Shown: positions 15,646 to 25,256, counted from the stretch's first letter. The stretch is DNA of 64,000 nt from Sphingobacterium kitahiroshimense (GCF_025961315.1 NZ_JAOQNK010000001.1:1-64000); one strand, 5' to 3'. Numbers and translations are program-made. The notes: a model not told the origin generated them from the letters alone.

Positions 15646-18147
15646 ATGAAAGGAAATGAAGTAAATAAAGTCTTGAATACCATTACAGGATTCTATACCA
15701 ATAAAGGTGGTATCGATACAATGGATTATTCGGTTACGCTCTATTTACTTTGTATTTTTAAAGAAGATATTGTCGATCATCAATTAGATAAAGACGCAGT
15801 AGTACTTAAATTGATAAATAACGACGGCAGTAGCTACGGATTGTATTCCCTTTTAACTTCCTTTCCGGTTATTTCATCCTTTACAGCAGATGATCTGAAA
15901 TTCTTGTTGGCTCAATTTGAAGAATTATCAGAAGCACATTTTCAGCATGGCTTTGTCGAGTTATTTGAAACATTTTTCCGTACCATTACAGAATCTGTAT
16001 TTTATAAAAATCGTGGAAATATCATGCATCCCAAGATGGCATCACTTATTTTCTCCACGGTAGATCTTCCAAGTTATAGCACTATTTACAATCCATTTGC
16101 AGGCAATGGGGATCTTATTCCATTAATATCAGACAACAAAAAGTACTACGGTCAGGAATACAATGAAGATCTATGGCGGATCGGTCAGTTGCGGCTTTAT
16201 GTCTATAAAAAAACAGAAGAGTTTATCTTACGATGTGAAAGCAGTTTGGCCAGTTCATCCGATCATGAAAAATTCGATCTGGTATTTATGAACTTTACTT
16301 CTCCCTTTCAATTTGAGGGTATCGAAGAACAAAACTACGACGCAGAGACCTATATTATAGATTTAGCAACCAACGCTACCAATGAAAGTGGTAGGGCGAT
16401 CGTTTTATTGAATAAATCATACTTCATCAACCTTTTAATAGATTCTGATGATGAAACATTCTCTCGTTTAATTTTGCAGAATTACATTGAAAAGGTACTA
16501 CTATTTCCTTCCGGTGTATTTCGTCATAACGGTACGGAAGTAATGACGCTGGTGATCAACAAGCATAAGACAAATGATCAGATCGCTATCGTAGATTTTA
16601 GAGATCAACTCAATTTTTATAAAAATAGGAGACAACAGATCGATTGGAATAGAGTAGATGTAGATCATTATTTAGATGAAAGTCTATTAGGAAATACACT
16701 CTATATGGACAATGGCGCATTGTTACACAATCCAAGTGCCTTACTCGGTAACCGATTCTTCATCGATGATCCCGAGTATGTACCCCTTGGAGAAGTGTTG
16801 GTGCCCACAATATTGCCTACTGTAGAAGAAGATTTTCCAGAATATGTAATTCGCGTTTCCAATTTAACAGGCAACAATATATTTCCGTCCAAGTTTGTTC
16901 CCGGTATTATCGACCGCCAGCGTAACAGTTATTATATTGTCCAGGATGAAGGCCTGTTACTTACCCTACATGGGCGACAGCTTCGAGCAAGTCATTTTAA
17001 TGGAAGTTATCAGGCATTGCTTTCGGCAGTTATTTATCATTTTAAAGTTAAAAAGAAATCCATTTTTAGCTATCGTTATTTGGTAGAACAGCTCAAACAG
17101 GACTATGTGCTTAACCAGGTCAATGCTTTTTCAAGTTCGTCCATGCACAAACTGAGTTTGGACAGTTTTCTGGCTATCCGTATCCGTAAACCCCGACTTG
17201 AAAAAAGTCGAAATCTGTTTAAGAAACGTAAGATTGATCAGACCGATGATTCTTCAGATCAATTCATGATCAGCTATGGTATTGAACCAGATGGATCAGA
17301 TGAGCAGGAATTATATTTCTTGAGCGAACCTTCCACCGGTATCAATCAAGCAAATGTTGAAGATATTGCCATCAATGAAAACAACGCATTGCTTCGACAT
17401 AAGATTGCCGGTCCAGTTTCCAATCTCGAGTTTTATGCACAGACCATTAAGGATATTTTACAGCAAAGAATACTCAAAACGGTGCCCGATCTTTTTCAAA
17501 CGAAAACCAATGAAAAACAGATTTTGAATCTAGGCCAACTGTTGGACAACCTGATGCTAGACGCAAAAAAAATTGGACGTGAATTACGCAATCATACCCA
17601 TGAGTTTCATGTCCATGAATACCATTTACATGAAGTAAACCTGCTCGTTTGGGTTGAAGACTATTTCAAAAAAATTAAGAGCCTGTATCCAAATATACAG
17701 ATGAGCTTGCAGATTTCCGATGAAATTATTGAAGCTGATCCCGAAGGCAAAACAATGGGTTTGATTATCAATGCAAACGACGAACTACTGACCATTTTAT
17801 TTGACAATATCCTGAGTAATATCCGTCAACATGCTTTTGATTGGAAGGAACTTGAAAATCGAAGAATAGAGCTTCAGGTAGTGCTTAATAATACCGAAAA
17901 CAAAGTATTGGTCTACATTGCCAATACAGGAAAGCCATTTCCAGTAAGCTTGAGTCTGAGTGATTTTAAACAACGAGGTGTCAAATATGGTGATACCGCA
18001 GGAAGTGGTCTTGGCGGTTATATCATCTCAACGATAGTAGGCTATTTAAATGGTGACTGGTTTATTTTAGACGAATCCAGTGATCAAGGGTCGCAGTATA
18101 CCGATCTTGTCACCACCTTCGAACTTTCTATCCCTTACATTATTTAA
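15646..18147 (+). CDS. Fusion: degenerate N6-methyltransferase + HsdS-like domain + histidine kinase
   Basis: 833 residues. Residues ~100-320 follow a type I HsdM-like fold: the SAM-binding motif is NPFAGNGDL (149-157) with YGQEYNED (168-175), but where an active enzyme has NPPF this protein has MNFTSPFQF (215-223). Residues ~370-520 resemble an HsdS target-recognition half (YVPLGEVL, YVIRVSNLTG, LLLTLHGRQLRAS, SLDSFLAIRI). Residues ~575-650 form a DHp-like helix pair with HKIAGPVSNL (His585 as likely phosphoacceptor). The ATPase has N-box DNILSNIRQHAF (720-731), NTGKP (760-764) and GSGLGG (786-791). A HxHxxHxHxxHxH run lies at 650-662. No membrane segment: a soluble sensor kinase. The receiver protein starts 11 bp downstream. 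Likely reads DNA or SAM state and signals to it; inference. Confidence 0.8.
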   Translation: MKGNEVNKVLNTITGFYTNKGGIDTMDYSVTLYLLCIFKEDIVDHQLDKDAVVLKLINNDGSSYGLYSLLTSFPVISSFTADDLKFLLAQFEELSEAHFQHGFVELFETFFRTITESVFYKNRGNIMHPKMASLIFSTVDLPSYSTIYNPFAGNGDLIPLISDNKKYYGQEYNEDLWRIGQLRLYVYKKTEEFILRCESSLASSSDHEKFDLVFMNFTSPFQFEGIEEQNYDAETYIIDLATNATNESGRAIVLLNKSYFINLLIDSDDETFSRLILQNYIEKVLLFPSGVFRHNGTEVMTLVINKHKTNDQIAIVDFRDQLNFYKNRRQQIDWNRVDVDHYLDESLLGNTLYMDNGALLHNPSALLGNRFFIDDPEYVPLGEVLVPTILPTVEEDFPEYVIRVSNLTGNNIFPSKFVPGIIDRQRNSYYIVQDEGLLLTLHGRQLRASHFNGSYQALLSAVIYHFKVKKKSIFSYRYLVEQLKQDYVLNQVNAFSSSSMHKLSLDSFLAIRIRKPRLEKSRNLFKKRKIDQTDDSSDQFMISYGIEPDGSDEQELYFLSEPSTGINQANVEDIAINENNALLRHKIAGPVSNLEFYAQTIKDILQQRILKTVPDLFQTKTNEKQILNLGQLLDNLMLDAKKIGRELRNHTHEFHVHEYHLHEVNLLVWVEDYFKKIKSLYPNIQMSLQISDEIIEADPEGKTMGLIINANDELLTILFDNILSNIRQHAFDWKELENRRIELQVVLNNTENKVLVYIANTGKPFPVSLSLSDFKQRGVKYGDTAGSGLGGYIISTIVGYLNGDWFILDESSDQGSQYTDLVTTFELSIPYII

Positions 18148-18158
18148 TTCAAGATCTT

Positions 18159-19283
18159 ATGGAAAATATATTTCGTGTGTTTTGGGTGGATGATGAGTGC
18201 AATCACCTATTTAATATTCGTCAGAAAGCGGTCGATCATCATATTGAGCTCATTGCATTTACCAATTCCCAAGAAGCCATTTGCGATCTTGAACTACATT
18301 ATATGCATTACGATGCCGTCATACTCGATGGCATATTCTATCAGAAGGCAGACGAGCAGGGAGATGTCACCAATCAAGTCGGACTGATGAAAGTCGTTGA
18401 GATACTGGACAAGATCAGTTCCAAGAAAAAACTGCCTTGGTACATCCTTACAGGACAAGATAAAATCAAACAGGACAATGATTTCCTAAACTCCAAGGAT
18501 AAGCTAGGCGACATATACGACAAATTAGATGATCGGCAGATCATTGCGCTATTTGACCGCTTGAAAGATGATTCATCCCGAAATCTTGATACCCAGCTCA
18601 AACATCAGTATCAAGCAGCGTTTCAGATTTTCAATGGATTATTACGATTCGAAGATTCTGTCCATCTGTTACAGATCTTACGTTCCTATCATTCCGATAA
18701 AACTGTATTTTTTAGTGAGTTTAATGCTATTCGCACCATCCTTGAACTGCTCGTAGACAAATTAAAAAATCTAAGAATCATTTGTCCCAGTATCCGTGAA
18801 CTCAATAAAGTTGGACTCTTTCTCAGCAAACGACACCGGGCATACGATTACCATCAAGATATCGTACACCCCTTGATCGCAGAATTGTTTGTGCAGAACC
18901 TAAAAATTACGCAGGATGGATCCCACTACAATGACGGGTTGCAGTTGCGCGTTCTGGAATACGCGAGCAACTATAAATCAAATTACCTTTCAATCTCTAT
19001 TCTCAACAATCTATTAGAACTCTTGAGCTATTTTGGGAAATTCCTATTTGAAAATCAGGTTATCGAACATAATGAGAGTCGTTGGACCAAGAAGAATCTT
19101 GTAGAGGGCTTAGTGACTGCACTTCACGAAACAACAGGTCGTGCCACCTTCGTATCAGCGGATAAGATTAGTTATCAAGTACCGTATGCACTTGTCCACA
19201 AACACCATTTACAAGTAGCCGATCGTATCAGCGTGCTGCTTAGAGACCAAGGTGATCAGATCAAAGAGATCTTTAAACACTAG
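18159..19283 (+). CDS. Receiver-domain response regulator with a novel C-terminal domain
   Basis: 374 residues. Residues 1-125 are a CheY-like receiver: acidic pocket VDDE (Asp11, Asp12, Glu13), phosphoacceptor Asp57 in VILDG, Thr98 in LTGQ and Lys102. It is atypical in carrying an inserted stretch after Asp57 (YQKADEQGDVTNQVGLMKVV). The remaining 250 residues are helical with no DNA-binding motif I can recognise (LRFEDSVHLLQILRSYHSD, REKNKVGLFLSKR-like helices, LISILNNLLELLSYFGKF). The 12-bp gap after the kinase fusion makes it the obvious phosphotransfer partner. The output is likely protein-protein or RNA related rather than a standard HTH; unknown. Confidence 0.8.
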   Translation: MENIFRVFWVDDECNHLFNIRQKAVDHHIELIAFTNSQEAICDLELHYMHYDAVILDGIFYQKADEQGDVTNQVGLMKVVEILDKISSKKKLPWYILTGQDKIKQDNDFLNSKDKLGDIYDKLDDRQIIALFDRLKDDSSRNLDTQLKHQYQAAFQIFNGLLRFEDSVHLLQILRSYHSDKTVFFSEFNAIRTILELLVDKLKNLRIICPSIRELNKVGLFLSKRHRAYDYHQDIVHPLIAELFVQNLKITQDGSHYNDGLQLRVLEYASNYKSNYLSISILNNLLELLSYFGKFLFENQVIEHNESRWTKKNLVEGLVTALHETTGRATFVSADKISYQVPYALVHKHHLQVADRISVLLRDQGDQIKEIFKH

Positions 19284-19335
19284 CATTCTTTAGCCAATCA
19301 TTTTATTGATGCACATCCACTGCATCGTACCGTAA

Positions 19336-19343
19336 TATTTTTG
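19336..19343 (+). promoter_or_regulatory. Candidate -7 promoter element
   Basis: TATTTTTG fits the Bacteroidota -7 consensus TAnnTTTG, 124 bp before the start of the secreted MORN-like gene and after the response-regulator stop. Suggests the last gene of the locus can be transcribed on its own. Confidence 0.3.
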
Positions 19344-19466
19344 TATCAACAAGACACAAGAGTATGTCTATGTTGGTCGTGCAAGCATCTGTTTTCGTTC
19401 CCGCACTTCCTTTTAATCATTTTTTTGACCGCCACATCGGGGATTATGTGGCACAAACTATTGTAT

Positions 19467-20630
19467 ATGAAAAGAGCAATTTTAATGCTAACCCTTGCCG
19501 TTTTAACCAGTATTATGAACCTGACATTTGCCCAGCGTAAGGTGACTTTGTATTACGATGCCCACAGCAAAGGCGTTGAATCTAAAAAGCAGTGTGTATT
19601 CTACCGTGAAATGAGTTTTGACGATCAAAAAAGACCAATAGGCGAAATCCGCGATTACTGGAAAAATGGGAAGTTGCAAGGTATTGCCGAAGGAGCTCTA
19701 CATGTTGATAAGAACGATGACTCAAAGACCGTATGGACAGGTAAAGTAACAGTGTTTGATAAAAAAGGAAAGAAAGTACAAGAAGGCAATTTTTCCACTA
19801 GTGGTAAGCCACATGGAAACGTTACCACCTACGACAGCAAAGAACAACCATTTATGGTTCAAGAATACACCAACGGTCTACCTGCACACAACTGGTATAT
19901 CCGATATGAAAAAGGAAATCCTGTGAAGACATCCTATCTCAACCATTTACCTATGAATGCCCTTACCGAAGATCAGGATATATATCCGCTTATTGAGCGG
20001 AAGGTGAATTATAACGATGGACGTGTTATCCAGTATTATTATGTTGATGGCGTATCGATTGCAGTGCAATTTACCGAAGAAAATCTTTATGGAAAATACT
20101 ATGCCAGCTATATCACTATAGAGAATGGAACAGATGAAGAGATCGTGCTCAACCCAGACGATTTTAGTGTCATTAGTTTCAAAGGTGGAAAGGCCAGTAA
20201 AGAAGAAATCATCCCTTATGATAAGTATATGAAAAAAGTCAAGCGCAAGCAGGGGTGGAGCTCATTTTTCAATGCATTTGCCGAAAGCCAGGCTGCCAGT
20301 CAAGCAGGGTATTCAGCGTTGGCATCAGCAGGTGCAGTTGGAGTAGTCAACAATCATGGCGGTGCAGCGGTTGCATATGGAGAAAATGTTGCAGTAGGGC
20401 ACAGCGGTTCGGCGCAGTATGCAGCAGACCAGCAAGCAAAGCAGAATGTTCAGAAATACGACAATGCCCAGTACGATATCCGGAACAGTATTTCGCAGGG
20501 CTATCTAAAGATCAACACCATTATGCCACATTCTCGTGTTATCGGTTATGTCAACGTCAAAAAATCAAAAATGGAGGGCATGCTGCTCAATATTCCTATC
20601 CGAGGCAAGATCTATCAGTTTCAATGGTAA
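19467..20630 (+). CDS. Secreted MORN-repeat-like protein
   Basis: 388 residues from the ATG at 19467; the upstream in-frame start at 19341 lies inside the promoter-like region and has no signal sequence, whereas MKRAILMLTLAVLTSIMNLT ending FAQ is a clear signal peptide. Residues ~25-150 carry MORN-like repeats (EIRDYWKNGKLQGIAEGAL, WTGKVTVFDKKGKKVQEGNF, SGKPHGNVTTYDSKEQPFM). The middle is beta-rich (SYITIENGTDEEIVLNPDDF), followed by a low-complexity Gly/Ala segment (SAGAVGVVNNHGGAAVAYGE) and a final FREGKIYQF-like strand. Probably periplasmic or surface. It follows the signalling trio and may be its output or a separate cargo gene. Confidence 0.6.
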   Translation: MKRAILMLTLAVLTSIMNLTFAQRKVTLYYDAHSKGVESKKQCVFYREMSFDDQKRPIGEIRDYWKNGKLQGIAEGALHVDKNDDSKTVWTGKVTVFDKKGKKVQEGNFSTSGKPHGNVTTYDSKEQPFMVQEYTNGLPAHNWYIRYEKGNPVKTSYLNHLPMNALTEDQDIYPLIERKVNYNDGRVIQYYYVDGVSIAVQFTEENLYGKYYASYITIENGTDEEIVLNPDDFSVISFKGGKASKEEIIPYDKYMKKVKRKQGWSSFFNAFAESQAASQAGYSALASAGAVGVVNNHGGAAVAYGENVAVGHSGSAQYAADQQAKQNVQKYDNAQYDIRNSISQGYLKINTIMPHSRVIGYVNVKKSKMEGMLLNIPIRGKIYQFQW

Positions 20631-20883
20631 TTGGTGAAAAATCAATCAATTTTGTAAGTTAAACGAATTCATGCTTTTTTAAACAATTTATTAAAGAAAC
20701 TTGAAGATGATGTAAATTGTTTGTAGATTGTGTTGAATTCACGAACAAAAAACCTATTAGCAATTAAAATAAGCTTGATGAATTTCGAATTAATCGCATA
20801 TTTTATTGAACAGTACTCTGTAATTTCTTGAGTTTAAATATGAAAAAATATAAATTAAGATTCTCTCTTTTAACAAATAGTTG

Positions 20884-21741
20884 ATGTCTACAATGGAATT
20901 AAAATATACCGAGAATGGAGTCGGTGTTGTTATAGAAAACTTTAATATAAAAACTGATTTGACATCAGCTAAGATTGTTGAAATTCAAACTTTGCTTAAT
21001 TCATATCGTGTTGTTGTGTTCAAAAAACAGAGTTTGAATAATGAACAATTTGAAGATTTTGCATTTAGGTTTGGTGCTCCCTTTACTACTGATAGTAAGA
21101 ATCAGGTCTTGGGAAGTGAAGATCGACAGAGTTCTATTGTTGTTGTTGGAAATCAAGCTCTAGAATTTGAAAAGTCGTATTTAGGGCATCAAGAAGTTCT
21201 GCCGCATTCAGACCATCAGTGGCTAAAATATCCAAGTGCGGCATCGATGTTATATGCAATTGATGTAAATGAGAGATCAGCAAATACTATTTGGTATGAC
21301 ATTGCCAAAGCATATGCACTTTTGGATAGTGATATGAAAGCTATGATTGAGAGTATTAAAACTATTGTTTATAATCCTTTCCATAGACCTTTTGGATCTG
21401 TAAAATGTAAGTACGTGGATCGGGCAATAGATATCCCCCCAGGGAATGTTTATCCACATCCATTGGTTAGGACTCATCCTTTGACGGGTGAAAAGATATT
21501 GTATATAAATTTTGCGTACGAGCTTGAATTTCAAAATCTCTCTGTAGCAGAAGGAACTAGATTACTTGAAGAATTGTACCGCCACGTTCAACATATAGAT
21601 TGTAAATATGAGCATCGATGGGAAAATGGTGATCTAGTATTCTGGGATAATAGGGCAACATTACACTATAGACCCTCATTTGATTCAACTGTAAGGAGAG
21701 TTTTAAAAAGGGTCAGTATTGCTGGTGAATATCCATTTTGA
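20884..21741 (+). CDS. TauD/TfdA-like Fe(II)/2-oxoglutarate dioxygenase
   Basis: 285 residues from ATG 20884 (a TTG lies directly before). Jelly-roll non-haem iron oxygenase: HxD motif in LPHSDHQW (His108, Asp110) and distal histidine in ATLHYRPSF (about 261), followed by RRVLKRVSI giving the 2-oxoglutarate-binding arginine. Length is normal for the TauD/TfdA and clavaminate-synthase-like family. It would hydroxylate or desaturate a small molecule or carrier-bound residue with succinate and CO2 as by-products. First gene of an AT-rich six-gene operon of modifying enzymes; the 250-bp upstream region would hold the promoter. Substrate unknown. Confidence 0.88.
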   Translation: MSTMELKYTENGVGVVIENFNIKTDLTSAKIVEIQTLLNSYRVVVFKKQSLNNEQFEDFAFRFGAPFTTDSKNQVLGSEDRQSSIVVVGNQALEFEKSYLGHQEVLPHSDHQWLKYPSAASMLYAIDVNERSANTIWYDIAKAYALLDSDMKAMIESIKTIVYNPFHRPFGSVKCKYVDRAIDIPPGNVYPHPLVRTHPLTGEKILYINFAYELEFQNLSVAEGTRLLEELYRHVQHIDCKYEHRWENGDLVFWDNRATLHYRPSFDSTVRRVLKRVSIAGEYPF

Positions 21742-21825
21742 TTTTTTTAATATCCAAAGTTTAAATAGGATATTTTTAGTAAGATTTATAAATTTTGGGG
21801 ATAAAAATATAAATAATATTATTGA

Positions 21826-23316
21826 ATGTTAAGTGAATTAGAGAAACATATAAATATTATCTTAATTGGTTGTGGACCTCACGCAAGAAGAGTTTATATT
21901 CCAGCATTTGAACAAATAGAAAATGCCACCATAGCGTTGATCATCGATCTGAAAGATCAAGAAGCTAAAATTAGGGAAAGTTTAGACGTTGGTCTTGAAA
22001 CCAGTTTTATGTTTATTGATCCTTTTGAAGGAAGTCTACCAGATAGTGTGGTGGGTGATCTTTCTGAATTTCTTCGTAATAACAAAATCGATGGGGTAGT
22101 AATAGCTACTGAACCTTTGGTTCATTATGCATATGCCAAGTGGGCTTTGGCAAATGGACTGAATATTTTGATGGACAAACCTATCACAACTAGAGCGAAT
22201 GTCGTGTCAAGTTATGAAGATGCCAAAGGTATCCTTGATGACTATGAAGATTTACTTCATGATTATAATCGACTTCAGAATATAAAAGAGACTGTTTTTA
22301 TCATAAATTCACATCGTAGATTTCATAAAGGATTTCAGTTTGTTCAGGAGCAAATACGAGAAGTTGCTACTTTGACCAAATGTCCAGTTACTTTCATTCA
22401 AGCTTACCACAGTGACGGTCAATGGAGGTTACCCAATGAAATAGTAACACAAAATTATCACCCATACTGTACAGGATATGGAAAAGCATCTCACAGTGGG
22501 TATCACATATTTGATACTATATATCAGTTCTATAAAGCATCCATAGATAAGGAGAAAATAGCCGACCAATTGGATGTCTTCAGTTCATTTGTTAGGCCAA
22601 ATGGTTTCATTAAGCAAATTACTGAGAACGACTATAAATTTGTTTTTGGTCATAAATACAATGCTGTACATCGATGGACAGACAGGGAATTATCTTCAGT
22701 TTTTGCCCATTATGGAGAGATGGATCTTTCTTCCATTCTGACATTGAAAAAAGAAAAGGAAGTTGTAGCTAATTTTTCTGTAAACCTAGTTCATAACGGC
22801 TTTGCTGGAAGAACCTGGGTTACCCCTAGAAATGATCTATATAAGGGAAATGGACGAATCAAACATGAGAATTATATAATTCAACAAGGACCATTCCAAA
22901 GTATTCAAATACATGCTTATCAAGGAAATGATAGGCATGATACTCATGCTATAGAGGAGGACTTGGGCGGAAAGAACCATTTCGATATTTATGTATTTAG
23001 AAATCCATTAATCTCCAATGGTCTGCAACAGCCACAAGTTTACAAAGTGTCTGATCTAATAAATGATAGTCCAAAAGAATCAGGTAACATGATTACGATG
23101 GAATGGGTTAAATTTAAAGTAGTAGAAGAATTTGTAGCCTATCTATCTAGTGAAAAATTAAAAAGCGAGATGACATCTTTATTGGATGACCATCTTTTTC
23201 CAGTACAAATTATGAGTGGCACTTACCGTTCAAATATTGACAAATCGGTGGCGTCTTATTCGATCAGTTCCGATAGTGTTTTTGGGAAATCTTTCCTTGA
23301 GAATTGTATGTCGTAG
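21826..23316 (+). CDS. Gfo/Idh/MocA-family oxidoreductase
   Basis: 496 residues, longer than the usual 330-400. N-terminal Rossmann fold with IILIGCGPHARRVYIPAFEQ (residues ~11-30) and the catalytic-site MDKPIT (~118-123), the counterpart of the EKP motif. An insertion around residues 125-150 (ARANVVSSYEDAKGIL-type helix) and an extended C-terminal region account for the extra length. NAD(P)-dependent oxidation of a sugar or cyclitol alcohol is the family norm. Second gene of the operon, 84 bp after the dioxygenase. The long insert suggests a specialised substrate. Confidence 0.85.
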   Translation: MLSELEKHINIILIGCGPHARRVYIPAFEQIENATIALIIDLKDQEAKIRESLDVGLETSFMFIDPFEGSLPDSVVGDLSEFLRNNKIDGVVIATEPLVHYAYAKWALANGLNILMDKPITTRANVVSSYEDAKGILDDYEDLLHDYNRLQNIKETVFIINSHRRFHKGFQFVQEQIREVATLTKCPVTFIQAYHSDGQWRLPNEIVTQNYHPYCTGYGKASHSGYHIFDTIYQFYKASIDKEKIADQLDVFSSFVRPNGFIKQITENDYKFVFGHKYNAVHRWTDRELSSVFAHYGEMDLSSILTLKKEKEVVANFSVNLVHNGFAGRTWVTPRNDLYKGNGRIKHENYIIQQGPFQSIQIHAYQGNDRHDTHAIEEDLGGKNHFDIYVFRNPLISNGLQQPQVYKVSDLINDSPKESGNMITMEWVKFKVVEEFVAYLSSEKLKSEMTSLLDDHLFPVQIMSGTYRSNIDKSVASYSISSDSVFGKSFLENCMS

Positions 23317-23340
23317 TATTAATGATGTGTTTTTTAGATT

Positions 23341-24525
23341 ATGATAATAGGTGAAGAAAAATTGACGTTGCTGATTCATTGTCAATATGTATATGGATTA
23401 GGGCATTTTGTTAGAATGATTGAATTAGCAAAAGGGCTGACTGATAGCTTTAATGTATACTTTATAAACGGTGGAGAACCTGTTCCTAATTTTGAAATTC
23501 CAAAGGGCATAAATATAGTTCAAATACCTGCTATATATAAAGAGGAAGGTGCTGAGTATTTGCTTCCTATAGATAGCAATATTTCTTTGGATATCTGTTT
23601 TGCTGATCGATGGAATATAATATCAAATATAATAGAATCAATTAATGTAGATATCTTAATCACAGAACATTTTCCATTTGGATTGCTGTTTGAAAATGAA
23701 GTGGGAAAATTAATAAAACAAGTTAAAAAAATAAATGGTAAATCAAAGATTATCTGTAGTGTGCGAGAAATAATAGATTCGAGTACCGGAAGTGAAAGGG
23801 ATGATTATATATGTGATATTATAAATGAGCTATATGATTTGGTTCTAGTGCATGGTGATAAACAACATATCAAACTTTTAGATTCTTTTCCTATGCTCGA
23901 CAAGATTAGCGTTCCGATTGTCCATACTGGTTATATTGTTTCAAAAGAAATTGAACTTAGCCAATCACAATTGTCAAAAACTATTTTAGTTTCTGTTGCT
24001 GGCGGTCGTTTGGGTAATGAACTTTTAGATGCATTGATAGATTGCCATTTGCCATTGTCTGAAAAATTAGATCATAAAATGATTTTGTTCTCTGGCGCAT
24101 TCCAGTCTGATTTTCAAAGACAAAAAGCTAAGGTCGCGTCACTATTTTCAAATACAATAGAATTGAGAAAATTTAATAGAACAGAGTATTTAACAGAAAT
24201 GGGAGATGCAAAAATGATTATTTCATTGGGCGGATATAATTCTATGGTAGAATCACTTTCTACAGAGAAATCATTGCTTATCTATAATAGGGTCTTTAAG
24301 GGTAATAATTCTGAACAAGATTTACGAATAGCATATTTCCAACGTAAAGGGTGTCTCGATATTTTGAACTATGATGATCTAAGAGTTCCTGTTCTAATAG
24401 AAAAAATTATTTTGCAATTTAATAGATCTACTTCGTCACATTTAACAATAGATATAAATGGTGTAGAATGTTCTGTGAAAAACATTGAGGAATTAGCAGG
24501 CAAAAAACTTAGTGAATCTTTATAG
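23341..24525 (+). CDS. Predicted glycosyltransferase, PseG/MurG-like (GT-B)
   Basis: 394 residues. N-terminal half LTLLIHCQYVYGLGHFVRMI (residues ~8-27) has the GxGH nucleotide-sugar-enzyme loop, then GLTDSFNVYFINGGEPVP; the C-terminal half has TILVSVAGGRLGNELLDALI (~217-236) and MIISLGGYNSMVESLSTEKS (~297-316), the GT-B donor-binding loop. This is the layout of COG4671-type predicted glycosyltransferases and of the UDP-sugar hydrolase PseG. It would transfer, or hydrolyse, a nucleotide-activated sugar. It overlaps the deacetylase start by one base (TAGTG), so the two are co-translated. Confidence 0.75.
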   Translation: MIIGEEKLTLLIHCQYVYGLGHFVRMIELAKGLTDSFNVYFINGGEPVPNFEIPKGINIVQIPAIYKEEGAEYLLPIDSNISLDICFADRWNIISNIIESINVDILITEHFPFGLLFENEVGKLIKQVKKINGKSKIICSVREIIDSSTGSERDDYICDIINELYDLVLVHGDKQHIKLLDSFPMLDKISVPIVHTGYIVSKEIELSQSQLSKTILVSVAGGRLGNELLDALIDCHLPLSEKLDHKMILFSGAFQSDFQRQKAKVASLFSNTIELRKFNRTEYLTEMGDAKMIISLGGYNSMVESLSTEKSLLIYNRVFKGNNSEQDLRIAYFQRKGCLDILNYDDLRVPVLIEKIILQFNRSTSSHLTIDINGVECSVKNIEELAGKKLSESL

Positions 24526-25256
24526 TGAGTATCGGAATTAGTATTTTACTGTATCATCAGATAGGCGAAAAGCCAGGTATTCATGCAAATTTGGATTGTT
24601 TTTGCAATATCGAAAAGTTTAAATTACAAATGGAATATCTTAGAGATTCGCAGAAAAAGGTTGTATCGTTAGGTGAAGCTGTTAATATGATCGTAAATAA
24701 ACAAGAGATAATTGAAGACTTGGTTGTATTGACATTTGACGATGGATGTGAAAGATTTTATGATATTACTTTCCCCATTTTAGATCAGTTTGGATTTCCA
24801 TGCACAATCTATCCTGTCGCTGGGTGTTTAGGAAAGCCGGCCAATTGGGGAAAGATCCGAAATCCAGAGCTCAAAATTTTGTCCAAAGAAAAGACAAAGG
24901 AGCTAAGCGACATGGGGGTGGAAATTGGTGCACATACGATGAATCATCATAAATTGACCCAGTTAAGCGAGGAAGTAGCCTATGACGAAATTTATAGAAG
25001 TAAAGAACTTTTGCAAGAAATTACTTGCAGAGAAGTGAATTCTTTTTCTTATCCACATGGTGCTTACAATATAGGGGTCAGAAAAATCGTAAAGAAAATT
25101 GGTTTTACCAATGCATTGACCTGTATTGAGGGAAATGCAGAAAATTGTAATTCAATATTTGAAGTCCCCCGGAAGTATATCACGTATTTTGATGGTATAG
25201 AAGGTTTTATAAATAAAATAAGAAACAATGGAAGTAAAACCATATCCACTTTTTGA
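24525..25256 (+). CDS. NodB-type polysaccharide deacetylase family protein
   Basis: 243 residues, GTG start overlapping the previous stop. NodB homology domain: metal/catalytic Asp-Asp in LTFDDGCERF (residues ~67-76), metal-ligand histidines in GAHTMNHHKLT (~133-143) and the SYPHGAYN motif (~172-179). Removes N- or O-acetyl groups from an amino sugar or glycan. No signal peptide, so the substrate is cytoplasmic, which points to a nucleotide sugar or small glycoside rather than cell-wall chitin or peptidoglycan. Its last 29 bases overlap the radical SAM gene. Confidence 0.85.
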   Translation: MSIGISILLYHQIGEKPGIHANLDCFCNIEKFKLQMEYLRDSQKKVVSLGEAVNMIVNKQEIIEDLVVLTFDDGCERFYDITFPILDQFGFPCTIYPVAGCLGKPANWGKIRNPELKILSKEKTKELSDMGVEIGAHTMNHHKLTQLSEEVAYDEIYRSKELLQEITCREVNSFSYPHGAYNIGVRKIVKKIGFTNALTCIEGNAENCNSIFEVPRKYITYFDGIEGFINKIRNNGSKTISTF

